Assembly (NCBI GenBank): GCA_009746045.1
Contig: RPFO01000276.1
Location: 1,884,619 to 1,948,618 of the forward strand
DNA length: 64,000 nt
From: Mesostigma viride
Lineage: Eukaryota; Streptophyta; Mesostigmatophyceae; Mesostigmatales; Mesostigmataceae
Direction of reading: 5' to 3'
In this document: positions 42,419 through 52,900 of the stretch, one piece after another
How the letters are laid out: each line of letters starts with the position of its first letter
Position numbering within the stretch: position 1 is the stretch's first letter
Position numbers and translations under genes: made by a program
The notes under the pieces: generated by a model
Told to the model about the DNA's origin: nothing
Databases searched by the model: none
Seen by the model: only the letters and a program-made list of their open reading frames with translations

Positions 42419-42874
42419 AAAAATTAAAATTAAATTAAATTATAACATGACTCCGTTGGGAGATCATGTAGCACATATTCCCGTGGATGGATGGAGGGGG
42501 GGCAAAGCCGCGAAACCGAACTAATCTAACTCTAAGCTAATCTAATCTGGAAAACCCTACCTAGTCTACTCAGCAAAGCGCCCCTTCCGCTTGGGGGGAG
42601 GGGGCTTGCCCACAGGGGCGGGCGTATGAGCCTGGACAATGGTCTTCCACCTCCTCTTGTCCTGCATAGCAGTCCAAGCAAGAGAGAGGGAGTATATGCG
42701 ATTTTCAAACTGCGCTGGGACCACTAGGTCAGCCATCAACTGCTGTGGGTAGGTCATGACATGTTTGCCTACCTTCTTAGGAATGTCCTTGGGGCCAGGC
42801 CAGGTCAGGATATGCCGTCCTGGCTGGCCAAGCCGCTGCATGTGGGCCGGCCAGACCGAGGGCGGTGTCTACCT
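42419..42874 (-). mobile_element. 5'-truncated LINE copy inside ORF1 element 4 (b)
   Basis: The duplication is GGAAGTAGCTAA (42407-42418, 42875-42886). The minus strand encodes a LINE ORF2 C-terminus (SLAWTAMQDKRRWKTIVQAH, then PAPVGKPPPPKRKGRFAE), then a 3' UTR ending CATGATCTCCCAACGGAGTC and an AATTTAATTT-type tail at the left. Confidence 0.82.
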
Positions 42875-43494
42875 GGAAGTAGCTAAGAGTGTATTAATTA
42901 AAAGATTGCATGATAGGCCCCTTCTCAGGGCTCTGTGCTACAGATACTCCCAACGGAGTTATGTTCCTATAATTAATTAGTTATAGAAGATGACTCACCA
43001 CTAGACCGAAGTGCGCAGGAGTACTACGCACGGACCTACGCGATATTCTAGTATCGCCGAAGTAGGCAGGTTGACCACGGCTGGAATCTGGTTGTATAGT
43101 GTGACCTACAAACCGAGAGGAAGTAGCCGAAACTAACTAATATAAACCAATCTTACATTGTCGTCAGAAAGCAACAAGCGTGAAAACGCTAGCTGCCCAA
43201 ATCTGAGATTCCGCCGAGTTTAATTGCTTATTATTCAGCATGCATGATAATCCGGCAGAGACCGGCCATTTTCGGAAGAAATGGCATGTTCGAAGAAATG
43301 GCAAAGACAATTCATTTCGAGAGGTTCGTGAAGAGCGGACGCGCTGAGTCGATTTCCATTGGCGTCTAGCTAGTATAATTGGACGATGGATCTTGGCGCA
43401 AAACTCCTGACTCTGCACGGCCATCTGACCAGTTTTTTAAAAAAACATGATTGAAGGATTTTGGGGAAAGCGCGCGTCAATTAAACAGTAACCC

Positions 43495-45848
43495 ATCCCT
43501 CCCTCCCTCCCTCCCTCCCTCCCTCCTCCCTCCCTCCCTCCCTCCCTCCTCCTCCTCCTCCTCCCTCCCTCCCTCCCTCCCTCCCTCCTCCCTCCCTCCC
43601 TCCCTCCTCCTCCCTCCCTCCCTCCCTCCCTCCTCCCTCCCTCCCTCCTCCCTCCTCCCTCCCTCCCTCCTCCTCCTCCCTCCCTCCTCCCTCCCTCCCT
43701 CTCTCCTCCCTCCTCCCTCCTCCTCCCTCCCTCCCTCCCTCCCTCCCCTCCCCTCCTCCTCCTCCCTCCCTCCTCCCTCCCTCCCTCCCTCCCCTCCCTC
43801 CCTCCCTCCCTCCTCCCTCCCTCCCTCCCTCCTCCTCCCTCCCTCCTCCTCCCTCCCTCNNNNNNNNNNNNNNNNNNNNNNNNNNNNNNNNNNNNNNNNN
43901 NNNNNNNNNNNNNNNNNNNNNNNNNNNNNNNNNNNNNNNNNNNNNNNNNNNNNNNNNNNNNNNNNNNNNNNNNNNNNNNNNNNCCCTCCCTCCCTCCCTC
44001 CTCCCTCCCTCCCTCCTCCCTCCTCCTCCCTCCTCCCTCCCTCCTCCCTCCCTCCCTCCTCCCTCCCTCCCTCCCTCCCTCCCTCCCTCCCTCCCTCCCT
44101 CCTCCTCCTCCCTCCTCCCTCCCTCCCTCCCTCCCTCCCTCCCTCCCTCCCTCCCTCCTCCTCCCTCCCTCCCTCCCTCCCTCCCTCCCTCCTCCCTCCC
44201 TCCCTCCCCTCCCCTCCCTCCCTCCCTCCCTCCTCCTCCCTCCCTCCCTCCCTCCCTCCCTCCTCCTCCTCCTCCCTCCTCCCTCCCTCGCCTCCCTCCC
44301 TCCCTCCTCCCTCCTCCCTCCCTCCCTCCCCGCTCCCTCCCTCCCTCCCTCCCTCCCTCCCTCCCTCCCTCGCCTCCCTCCCTCCCTCCCTCCCCCTCCC
44401 TCCCTCCCTCACTCCCTCCCTCCCTCCCTCCCTCCCTCCCTCCTCCCTCCTCCCTCCTCCCTCCCTCCCTCCCTCCTCCCTCCCTCCCTCCCTCGATCCC
44501 TCCCTCCCTCCCTCCCTCCCTCCCTCGTCCTCCCTCGATCCCTCCTCGATCCTCCCTCCCTCCTCCCTCCCTCCCTCCCTCCTCCCTCCCTCCTCCCTCC
44601 CTCCCTCCCTCCCTCCCTCCTCCCTCCCTCCCTCCCTCCTCCCTCCCTCCCTGCCCTCCCTCCCTCCCTCCCCCTCCCTCCCTCCCTCGATCCTCCCTCC
44701 CTCCCTCCCTCCCTCCTCCCTCCCTCCCTCCCTCCCTCCTCCCTCCCTCCCTCCCTCCTCCTCCCTCCCTCCCTCCCTCCCTCCCTCCCTCCCTCCCTCC
44801 CTCCCTCCCTCCCTTCCTCCCTCCCTCCCTCATCCTCCCTCCCTCCTCCCTCTCCTCCCTCCCTCCCTCCTCCCTCCCTCCCTCCCTCCCCTCCCTTCCT
44901 CCCTCCCTCCCTCCCTCCTCCCTCCCTCCTCCTTCCCTCCTCCCCTCCCTCCCTCCCTCCTCCCTCCCTCGCCTCCCTCCCTCCCTCCTCCCTCCCTCCC
45001 TCCCTCCTCCCTCCCTCCCTCCTCCTCCCTCCTCCCTCCCTCCCTCCCTCCCTCCCTCCCTCCCTCCCGTCCCTCCCTCCCTCCCTCGCCTCCTTCCCTC
45101 CCTCCTCCCTCCTCCCTCCCTCCCTCCTCCCTCCCTCCCTCCCTCCCTCCCTCCCTCCTCCCGTCCCTCCCTCCCTCCCTCCCTCCTCCTCCTCCCTCCT
45201 CCCTCCCCCCTCCCTCCCTCCCTCCCTCCCTCCCTCCCTCCCTCCCTCCCTCCCTCCCTCCCTCCTCCCTCCCTTCCCTCCTCCCTCCTCCCTCCTCCTC
45301 CCTCCCTCCCTCCCTCCCTCCCTCCCTCCTCCCTCCCTCACTCCCTCCCTCCCTCCCTCCCTCCCTCCCTCCCTCCCTCCCTTTCGTCCTCCCTCCCTCC
45401 TCCCTCCCTCCCTCCTCCTCCCTCTCCTCCCTCCCTCCCTCCCTCCTCCCTCCCTCCCTCCCTCCCTCCCTCCTCCCTCCCTCCCTCCCTCCCTCCCTCC
45501 CTCCCTCCTCCTCCCTCCCTCCCTCCCTCCCTCCCTCCCTCCTCCCTCCCCTCCCTCCCTCCCTCCCTCCCTCCCCTCCCTCCCTCCCTCCCTCCCTCCC
45601 TCCTCCCTCCTCCCTCCCCTCCCTCCCTCCCTCCCTCCCTCCCTCCCTCCTCCCTCCCTCCCTCCCTCCCTCCCTCCTCCCTCCCCTCCCTCCTCCCTCC
45701 CTCCCTCCCTCCCTCCTCCTCCCTCCCTCCCTCCCTCCCTCCTCCCTCCCTCCCTCCCTCCCTCCCTCCCTCCCCCCTCCCTCCCTCCCTCCCTCCCTCC
45801 CTCCCTCCCTCCCTCCCTCCCTCCCTCCCTCCCTCCCTCCCTCCCTCC
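43495..45848. repeat. (CCCT)n/(CCT)n polypyrimidine array
   Basis: About 2.35 kb of CCCT units mixed with CCT, rare CGAT, CGCC and TTCC variants. The plus strand is almost purely C/T. It contains a 124-base run of N. Apparent long open frames here (Pro/Ser/Leu or Gly/Arg/Glu repeats) are not genes. Confidence 0.97.
43860..43983. other. Assembly gap
   Basis: A run of 124 N within the CCCT array; the true length is unknown. Confidence 0.99.
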
Positions 45849-46783
45849 TGTTACGGCATGTAACGAATTGTGCTAATTATGCCGGGAATTGGGCCTTACG
45901 TCTGTTGGCTTTGCCTACGCCTACACGGTGTAGTTAGGACTTTCTGACCGGATGTTACCCGGTCCAGTGACGTGTCGGCTGTACGTACACACTATACGTA
46001 CACACTATACGTACTGTGCGTGGGCCGGTGCAGTCGCGCGGCGCGCCACGTACATCCAAGTTGGTCCTTATCTTTTGCATGTGTAGACTGCTAGCGGGTC
46101 CTGCGTGGTTCCTGGATGCGAGGGTCGCAGTTGACACGAGCATGCATTCACGTTGACCAGTGATCATTTATGCTTTGACAGTCCTACTCCTCGTGAATTC
46201 ACTCAGCGTGTGTTATGCATTTATAACACATATTATCTAGGGTCATGGCTTACTAGGTTAATGTCTTCGATCGGTTTATATTCTGAATTGATTTGGTTGA
46301 TGGCACATGCATTTTGGGTATACGTATATGCCGGTAACGCAATTGAGATCAGAGTCATCTCGTAGGTCTTTCGCATCCCAGGCTAGCTCCTCATCCGGCC
46401 TCAATAGTTTAGGACTTAAACGTGGAACCGACTGTGGTTAGGTAGAGGTCGAGGCGGGACAGGAGAACCGCGGCGTAACAATGGGATCGGAGGATTAATT
46501 AATAAATTAATTAGAAACATAACTCTGTTGGGAGTACATGTAGCACATATCCCTGAGAAGGGGCATATGGCTTTTAATACATTCTGGGCTACTTCCTGCA
46601 AGGGTGGGAATGTAAGCTACCCTTGCTCTAGGTGCGGAGGATTTTAGGTTTAGGTAGAGTAGCGTCACACATACATGACGACGATCCTTTGCACGGCAAC
46701 GACCCATTCGGGCCATTATCCTTCCGCGAGCAGAATAACCACTTGTCTTGAGATGATGTTTACTTAATTGCCAGGTAAATTAT
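45849..46783 (+). mobile_element. Relic chromovirus LTR (45849-46480) and leader
   Basis: The LTR begins TGTTACGGCATGTAAC and ends GGCGTAACA. It is followed one base later by TGGGATCGGAGG, in the place of the primer-binding site of the intact element. The leader continues (GACGACGATCC and TTCCGCG in the same order as at 19120-19170), is split by the insert at 46496-46634, and stops at the LINE tail at 46784. No coding part is left. Confidence 0.7.
46496..46634 (-). mobile_element. Very short LINE-type 3' tail insertion
   Basis: The 139-bp insert is flanked by CGGAGGAT (46488-46495, 46635-46642). It contains only the terminal 3' UTR (GAATGTATTAAAAGCCATAT, CCCCTTCTCAGGGATATGTG, ACTCCCAACAGAGTTATG) and an AATTAATTTATTAATTA tail. 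The same 3' UTR ends the ORF1-type elements. Confidence 0.82.
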
Positions 46784-48105
46784 TAATTAATTAAGTAATT
46801 AAACTCGTGCTCCCGTTGGGGAGTCACGGAGCACCACCGGAGTGCTTGTAATCCCTGTATGTGCACAGCAGGAAGAAAGGGCAGAGACCCCCTTTCTGCT
46901 TCATGCCAGAGGCATCATTGCCACAGCTCTACCGTGAGGAATACAAGTAAAACCCTGTTGCGTCCCCGGAGATCATGGAAAAGCTCCAAGGCCGGGCTGG
47001 GCTTGTCATTGTTGGGCCCTGGGTCCCACACCTGTTGTTGGTCTTGCGCCAATAGCCAAGCGCGACGCATTGCTGAGTTCCAGAGGAAGTTAAACCGCCG
47101 CACCGCGGCTGCTTTGGTGTACTCGTGCCGCACTTTGAAAACCGTCTCGTTCCGGATAGTCCAGATCGCATATAGATAGCATATTTGTGCTATAAAGCCA
47201 TACCCAGGCCAGTTGACTGTCTGACAACTCTTCCCCTGGGGTCCTAACAATACCGAATATGATACAACGCACTAATAGCGCTAATGTGGAATGAGGTATA
47301 ATAGCGGTCCATGCGGACCATATGTTAAACAACAATTGCCACACCCCGCTCACTCATGGCAGTAGAGAAAGCGGTGTTCAATAATTGTTTCCGAGGAGAA
47401 GGTGCACATGCATGTCGCATCGTGGTGAAACCGACTGTTGACGGTCGCATTTACCCCCATGGCCCGGTGCAATAAAAGATGTTGAATGTCGGTCGCTCTG
47501 CGGTCCACCAGTGGGTGATCGACCGCCAGGGTGATAAGTTAAATCCAATTGTAGCCAGGCCAGTGAATGCCCCATCGGGAGCGTCCAGGGTGGATCTTAT
47601 GGTTCTCGTGCAGTAAAATGTCATAACCCCATTCTGCCGTATACTCATAAAGACATTTGTTGATCCTAGACATCCCCTTGGTTAGGGTCCAGCCGAATTC
47701 CAGGGGGTCCAACCAATGGTAAAGTATCCGGCCTCGTATTGCCCACATGTAACCAAGTGCCGCCGGGGTCCTGGGGTCTGGCTGGAACATGCATGACCTT
47801 GAGATTAACCACGGGACCATACGGATACGGTGACATTGGTGGGTTGGAAGACACACACATAATGTCGCTAACTGATTGAGGCAGCCATTGTGGCCTGGAA
47901 GGATGTCGGCCACTTGGACTTGAATTCCTCCTCCCCACTCATGACTTATGAAGAGTTGGCACTTGGCCAGTTCGCACTGTCGGCCAATAAGTGAATGTCG
48001 GCTAATAAGTAGGCGCAGATGTGGCATGGGTAGAGAATTTAGGAATCTAGATCATGCCATCTCCACCCTGTCACGGGGCTGGCCGGTATGAGTAAGCCGT
48101 GATGT
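46784..48105 (-). pseudogene. LINE ORF2 C-terminal remains
   Basis: The minus strand reads, in two or three frames, sequence typical of the region after reverse transcriptase in L1-type LINEs: ALGYMWAIRGRILYHWLDPL, ICYLYAIWTIRNETVFK (compare the W.IW..RN..F motif of LINE C-termini) and RRFNFLWNSAMRRAWLLAQ. The 3' end has the GACTCCCCAACGGGAGCACG stem and a TTAA-rich tail at 46784-46805. The reverse transcriptase itself is missing. Confidence 0.6.
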
Positions 48106-48566
48106 CTCGTGGATTGAATTGAATTGAATTGAATTGTAACATAACTCGGCCGTTGGGAGAATATGTAGCACATATCCCTGAGAAGGGGCATATGGCTTTT
48201 AATACATTCTAGGCTACTTCCTGCAAGAGCTAGTGGGAATGTAAGCAGCACTTGCTCTAGGTGCACCAGGGCACCCGCACCCTCATGGTCTATCACGCTA
48301 TGCCCAGCTAAGGGGAAGCATGCCATGGGGGGGAAGATCATCATGGCTATACAAGGGCTAGCTAGGGCATGGCTTCTCGACAAAGAGCATCTCTCTGCCT
48401 AGGCATAGCATAGCTAAATTCTTAATGCAACATCCATGGGGGTCCCATTATAGGCATGGCTCGGCTAAATTCTGAAGGCAACATCCATGGGGGCCATTAT
48501 GGGCGCACATGCGCGTGGGCCACATGCTAGGCTAAGCCTGACTAATCTACACTACTGGTATATTCC

Positions 48567-49402
48567 CTAGTCTGAGGTGGCAGGAGGGGGCTGCCAGGGC
48601 TTGTGGTCAACGTGGATGACCGCCCCCCTCCAGTATACTGGCTTCCTCCTAGCTGCGCTCTGCCGGAGCTGAAGGTAGGTCGGCCATAGCTCGCGTCGCC
48701 GCTGTTGCTGGGCCAGGGTCAAGTCGTCGTCCAGCGTGAAGCGAGTCCTCGAGAGCTTCTTGCGGCATTTAAGGAACGCCAGCTTGTCCGCCATGTACTT
48801 AAAGGTGAGGAGCACGGGTGCCGGGCCAGCCTTCCCCCGCGCGCGGGGGAGGCGGACAGCCGACATGTCCAGCTCACCAGTGAGTAGCATGGGGGCAAAA
48901 ATGTCGCGCTTAAATGCCTCAAGAAGGCTCGTGGAGGTCTCACCTGCCGGCTGGTCGAAGTGCTTGACGATGACATTGTGGCTGCACGCCGGGCGATGTC
49001 GGCTTCCTCGCGAAGGTCGAGGGCTTGTTGCTCGAGTTGTGCCGAAATGGTGGAGGTGGTGGAGGTGGTGTGTTGCTTAATTAAGCAAGTCCGCCCAGGT
49101 GGAGGGAGCATCGCCGGCCGGGCCAGCAGGCGCCGGCTGGGCGGCGATGTCCTTCACCGCCTGGGCGGTGAGGCCCGGGCGGTGTCATGCAAGCTCTCAA
49201 GGGCGGTGGCGGTGGCTTGAAGGCGTAGGTCGAGGTCGAGGAGCTGGGCTTTGATGTCGGCAGTGGAGGCGGAAATGGCAGTGGAGGTGGCGGTGAGGTG
49301 AGGAAGTTCAGCAGCCAGCGGGCCACCCATTGCTGCGACGTCAGCAGCAAGGGGGGTCACGTGCTGCTGAAAGGCTTCCATGAGGATGGAACGGAGGGTG
49401 GG
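48567..49402 (-). pseudogene. L1-type ORF1 protein, middle and C-terminal parts
   Basis: From right to left: a coiled-coil-like segment (AISASTADIKAQLLDLDLRL, QATATALESLHDTA, about 49300-49170), a second helical stretch (ISAQLEQQALDLREEADIAR), then the RNA-binding C-terminal domain (LAFLKCRKKLSRTRFTLDDD, LTLAQQQRRRELWPTYLQL, RKPVYWRGAVIHVDHKPW) and a stop at 48567. Architecture and the RR..LWP...QLR..G..VYWRG motif match L1 ORF1p, which binds LINE RNA as a trimer. At least two frame breaks (near 49170 and 48960) separate the parts. The N-terminus lies at 61609-62116 beyond the insertion. Confidence 0.72.
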
Positions 49403-49407
49403 GGCGG

Positions 49408-49957
49408 TGTTGTCTTTTATGGCTCGCAGTCACATTGGTGGGTAACCTATAACAACCTGTGTTGATTGGTGCATTAACCAACTGGTGGTAATTCATACAA
49501 GTTTGTGTTCACCATCTTGTCTGTGTTGATTGGTGTTGGTATTTGATGAGCTGATGTGGGCTATGTGTTGATATGGTATTGTGACTAATCGAGTGGGCGG
49601 AAGTCTGTCAGTGATCGGAAGTTGAGTACTTTCGGCTGTGGCCGATGTGTGTGGCGCCGCGCCGGTACTTGTGCAGTTTTACTACTTGCGGTGGTATCGC
49701 TCTATTTCTGGGTACTTTGTGGCGTCGCGTTGATAGCTTCAGTTCGCGGTATGTGTGTCTTGTGGTTGAGCTGATGCGTTGCGGTGATGATCCACAAAGG
49801 CAGCCGTCATTACATTTTGGGGCGCAATCACCATGTGAGCGCGCGCACCTACGGGCCTAAGGGCTGCGGGCTATGGATCTGAGCACAATACCCACTACCA
49901 TCATCTTCGAGGATCTTCGCCAACTCCTTAAGCTTGTAATTGATGCTTTATTTAACA
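49408..49957 (+). repeat. Left LTR of the LARD-like element
   Basis: 550 bp, TG...CA, near-identical to the split right LTR. Confidence 0.88.
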
Positions 49958-52900
49958 TGTACTAGGTTGGGGTTCTTGTTTTAGCTGAAAGCGTCAGTTG
50001 ACCATGGCGGCATTTGTCCAAGAGAAAACGATGCGGAATTTCTAACGGAATTTTACACTTTCTAGCGGTAATGTAAACGGAAGTGACGAAGGAAATGTCC
50101 TCTGCTATCTTGGCGAGCTACTCCTGATTGGCTGCTTGAAGCTGCGACAATTCGATCTGAAACGGAGCTCGGTAGGCGATGTGCCTGGAATTTCGGGTCG
50201 TCTCGACTGACCGACTGAATTGCGCCAGAATCTCTCTCTGTGCGCTTGTCCTTTAAGAATGCTAATGGATTTATTATGATAGCCGTGTCGATTGAGTTTG
50301 CAATAGATTCCGTAACTGTGCGCTGTGTATCTCAAACGAAATAGACTGAGGTGATCTCTTGTGGGTCATGCTCGTCATGCTGATTGTCGGAATGCAGTTT
50401 TCTTGGGTCGTTACTTGCTGCATGCAGTATGCTAGCTATTTCTCTGCGTCAACTGGGCACTATTGTCTTGTCTCGAGACGTTGTGGTTGCCTACGGGCAA
50501 GACTTTGTGCAGGAAACGTAGGCTCTGTGTGTGTTACAAAAGTCTGTTATTCGACGTTATCTGCGCTTCTTCTGCGCCGAAATTGCTAGTACTCCAGCAA
50601 GTCCATGACGACTTGCAATGTATAATTTGTTCTTTTGATTCGGCTGGTGGCTTCCTTCTCAGCCTGGGTGCTAAGCGTACTCAAATAAAGTTTATGCAGG
50701 TGATGAAAGTTGCATGTACCGAGAAGAGGCTTGCTTCATCTTGTTCCTTGTTTGCAGCACCATGAGCTATGTGCTACCGGCTTTGGGACGCTTTTGCCAA
50801 CTGAGGGCCACTGAGTGTGCCTGCTCTTAGTGTTCTGTTCTCCATTTCAGCCATGTCAAGAACAGTGTACTGGCTGCGCTGTTCGGCGTTCTCCCAGGTA
50901 ACGGTTGCATTTTATACCACATGCGCATGCGCAGTGTTGGGCTGTGCCCTGCTGAGACAGAGAGTTGGGATACCAGTGGTGATGATGATTGTGAGAGGCA
51001 TTTTCAGTAACCCGTGTGTGACTGGGTATGGTGGTCTGGCTGAACCAGCCGTGGTGCATCCTGCCCGCTGGGGCAATATTGGTGCAGTGGAATCCGAGAA
51101 CGAAACTGTATCACTGAGTCGAGTGAGCCTTGTATTATCTGGGAGTATGTGTGACACTCTACTTGATTATTTGGAATTTGTTAATGACTCCATGTGATGA
51201 TTATTTGGAATTTGTTAATGAATGAGTGGCTGTCACACTTGTCGCTTGGCGTTCGTTGGATGATGCGTGGTGCCTCGGTGTGGCATGCTAATGTTTGTGG
51301 CTGCCGGTTATGGTTGGGCAGCTGGGATGAAGGCAGTTGTTTATGAGCGGACAGTGATGAGATGTCCCACGCTGTTTTTCTATGTGTCAATGACTGGAGA
51401 CTTACTTGGACTAAGTGTCTGTGTCTTTTATAAACCTGGAAAGGGGGCGTGTTTTCTCTAAAGACTTCCTCCGATGGGTTCTCTCTGTTTTTTCATCTGT
51501 GGTTTTTCATCTGTTTTTTGTGGCTAGGGTTGCTCCGTGCTGTCTATGAGTTGATGATAGAGTTTGCCTCTACATCTGACGAAGTTGCAAGGCGGTGTCT
51601 AAGCTGAGATTGCACATTTGAATGGGTTGTGGGATGGTGACCCGCTAAGCAAGGTTGCAGTGGCGTGTGACTTGTGTATGGCGTTTCTTTCAGGCAGTGC
51701 GTATCATGTGGAGGTTCCATTTAAGGCTTGATGTGGACAGGATGTGCGTTGTTCATTCATGTGATAGCTTACAGGCCTGTTAAGATGTGCCTGACAGGGG
51801 CTGGCAGAGGGATTGCTGGCCTGACAGTGGCATTATCCCGTGTCCTCTTGCTTTGAGCTCTGTCCATGCACCGACTACTTCTATAGATGTGGGAGGAGGC
51901 AACAGTAGCAGACTAACAGCCCATTTGTGCATAGTCTGGGTCAGGTTGCCTCTACTGGGATTGGAGCGGGAATAGCCTAAAATGCCTTGGTTGTTATTTG
52001 TGTGCCCGAGCTTCCATGGAGTTGAATTCTGATGTGAATGGCCTGTGCTGTGGCATGATGTTGAGTCATTGGCGGCACCTTTTGATTGTGCCAGTGCAGA
52101 CCTCTAGAAGGGAACTTGGTGAGTGTGCTCTGGATATGTTTGGGGTTGAAGGTCAGATGGTGCGTGCCGATTTAAGGTCAAGGTGCGTGCCGGTTGATGG
52201 CGTTCACTGCGGACTTGCATGCTCATGTTGAAGGGGGCATGTTAGGTCTGACCCACCGAGACTTAGTCCCTTCTCGGTTGCCCAGGCAGCAGCTCGGTCC
52301 ATGGAGAGATCGCTCGCGGGTGTGCACAGAAAGGGGGCATCCCGCTGGAGCTTGCATGTAGGAGGGTCCCGCCTGGGGCAAAGGGAGCTGTGAGCGGGGG
52401 AAGCTACCCTTGGGAACGAGGAAGAAATGGGAGCTTGGAATTGAGTACACTAAAAGGGGGCCCACCACAGACAAAGTTGTCCCACTTAGTATCCGGACGC
52501 TTGGTGGGGCATGGGTGGCAGATTGAGATCGGTGTCTGATTCATCACACAGTACCTCTCTGGGCGTGCAGCTAATCTCTGTGGTATTGTTCCCTAAGGTG
52601 CCGGTGCTGTGAGTGACAACGTTTTGGGTACCAGCGATCAGGTGGGGTTACTAGTGCAGGTACCGATTTGGCGGTGGTAACTGCAGTCAGGTGTTGCTTG
52701 TGTGAACTTGCTGTGTCTCCTCTCCGCCAACGACCTTTTCTTCTAAACCAACCCATCGTGGTGCGTTAGCTCCGTGGCGTGTCACTTCACGCGTCCTTAT
52801 GCTCGTGTTGGTCGGTCAAACGCACATTTTACTCCTTAATAAAAGGAAAGCGTTGGGAATTGTACTGTTTTGCGGGCGTAGAAGTACCTCATGAGCGTTT

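Larger units (their letters stand above)
41586..42981 (+). mobile_element. 5'-truncated L1-type ORF1 element, copy 4
   Basis: The flanking 12-bp duplication is TATAGAAGATGA (41574-41585, 42982-42993). The first 190 bp encode the ORF1 C-terminal RNA-binding domain (RTRFTLDDDLTLAQQQRRRE, LWPTYLQLRQSAGGRPVYW, RGAAIHVDHKPW) up to a stop at 41776-41778. The 3' UTR follows and matches the element at 48115-62253. It ends ACTCCCAACGGAGTTATG plus an AATTAATT tail. Two minus-strand LINE copies interrupt it. Confidence 0.85.
41329..43214. mobile_element. Small element with 56-bp terminal direct repeats, interrupted
   Basis: A 56-bp sequence from TGTCGTCAGAAAGCAAC to GAGATTCCGC occurs at 41329-41384 and 43159-43214 with two substitutions. 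The 11-bp CGAGTTTAATT lies immediately outside each copy (41318-41328, 43215-43225), as a target duplication would. Without the nested LINE copies the unit is about 480 bp and non-coding. It could be a TRIM-like element, but terminal repeats this short are unusual. Confidence 0.55.

Noticed and set aside
43451-45937. Very long open frames on both strands (Pro/Ser/Leu and Gly/Arg/Glu repeats)
   Set aside because: They are translations of the CCCT array and run through an assembly gap; no start context or non-repeat sequence supports a gene.
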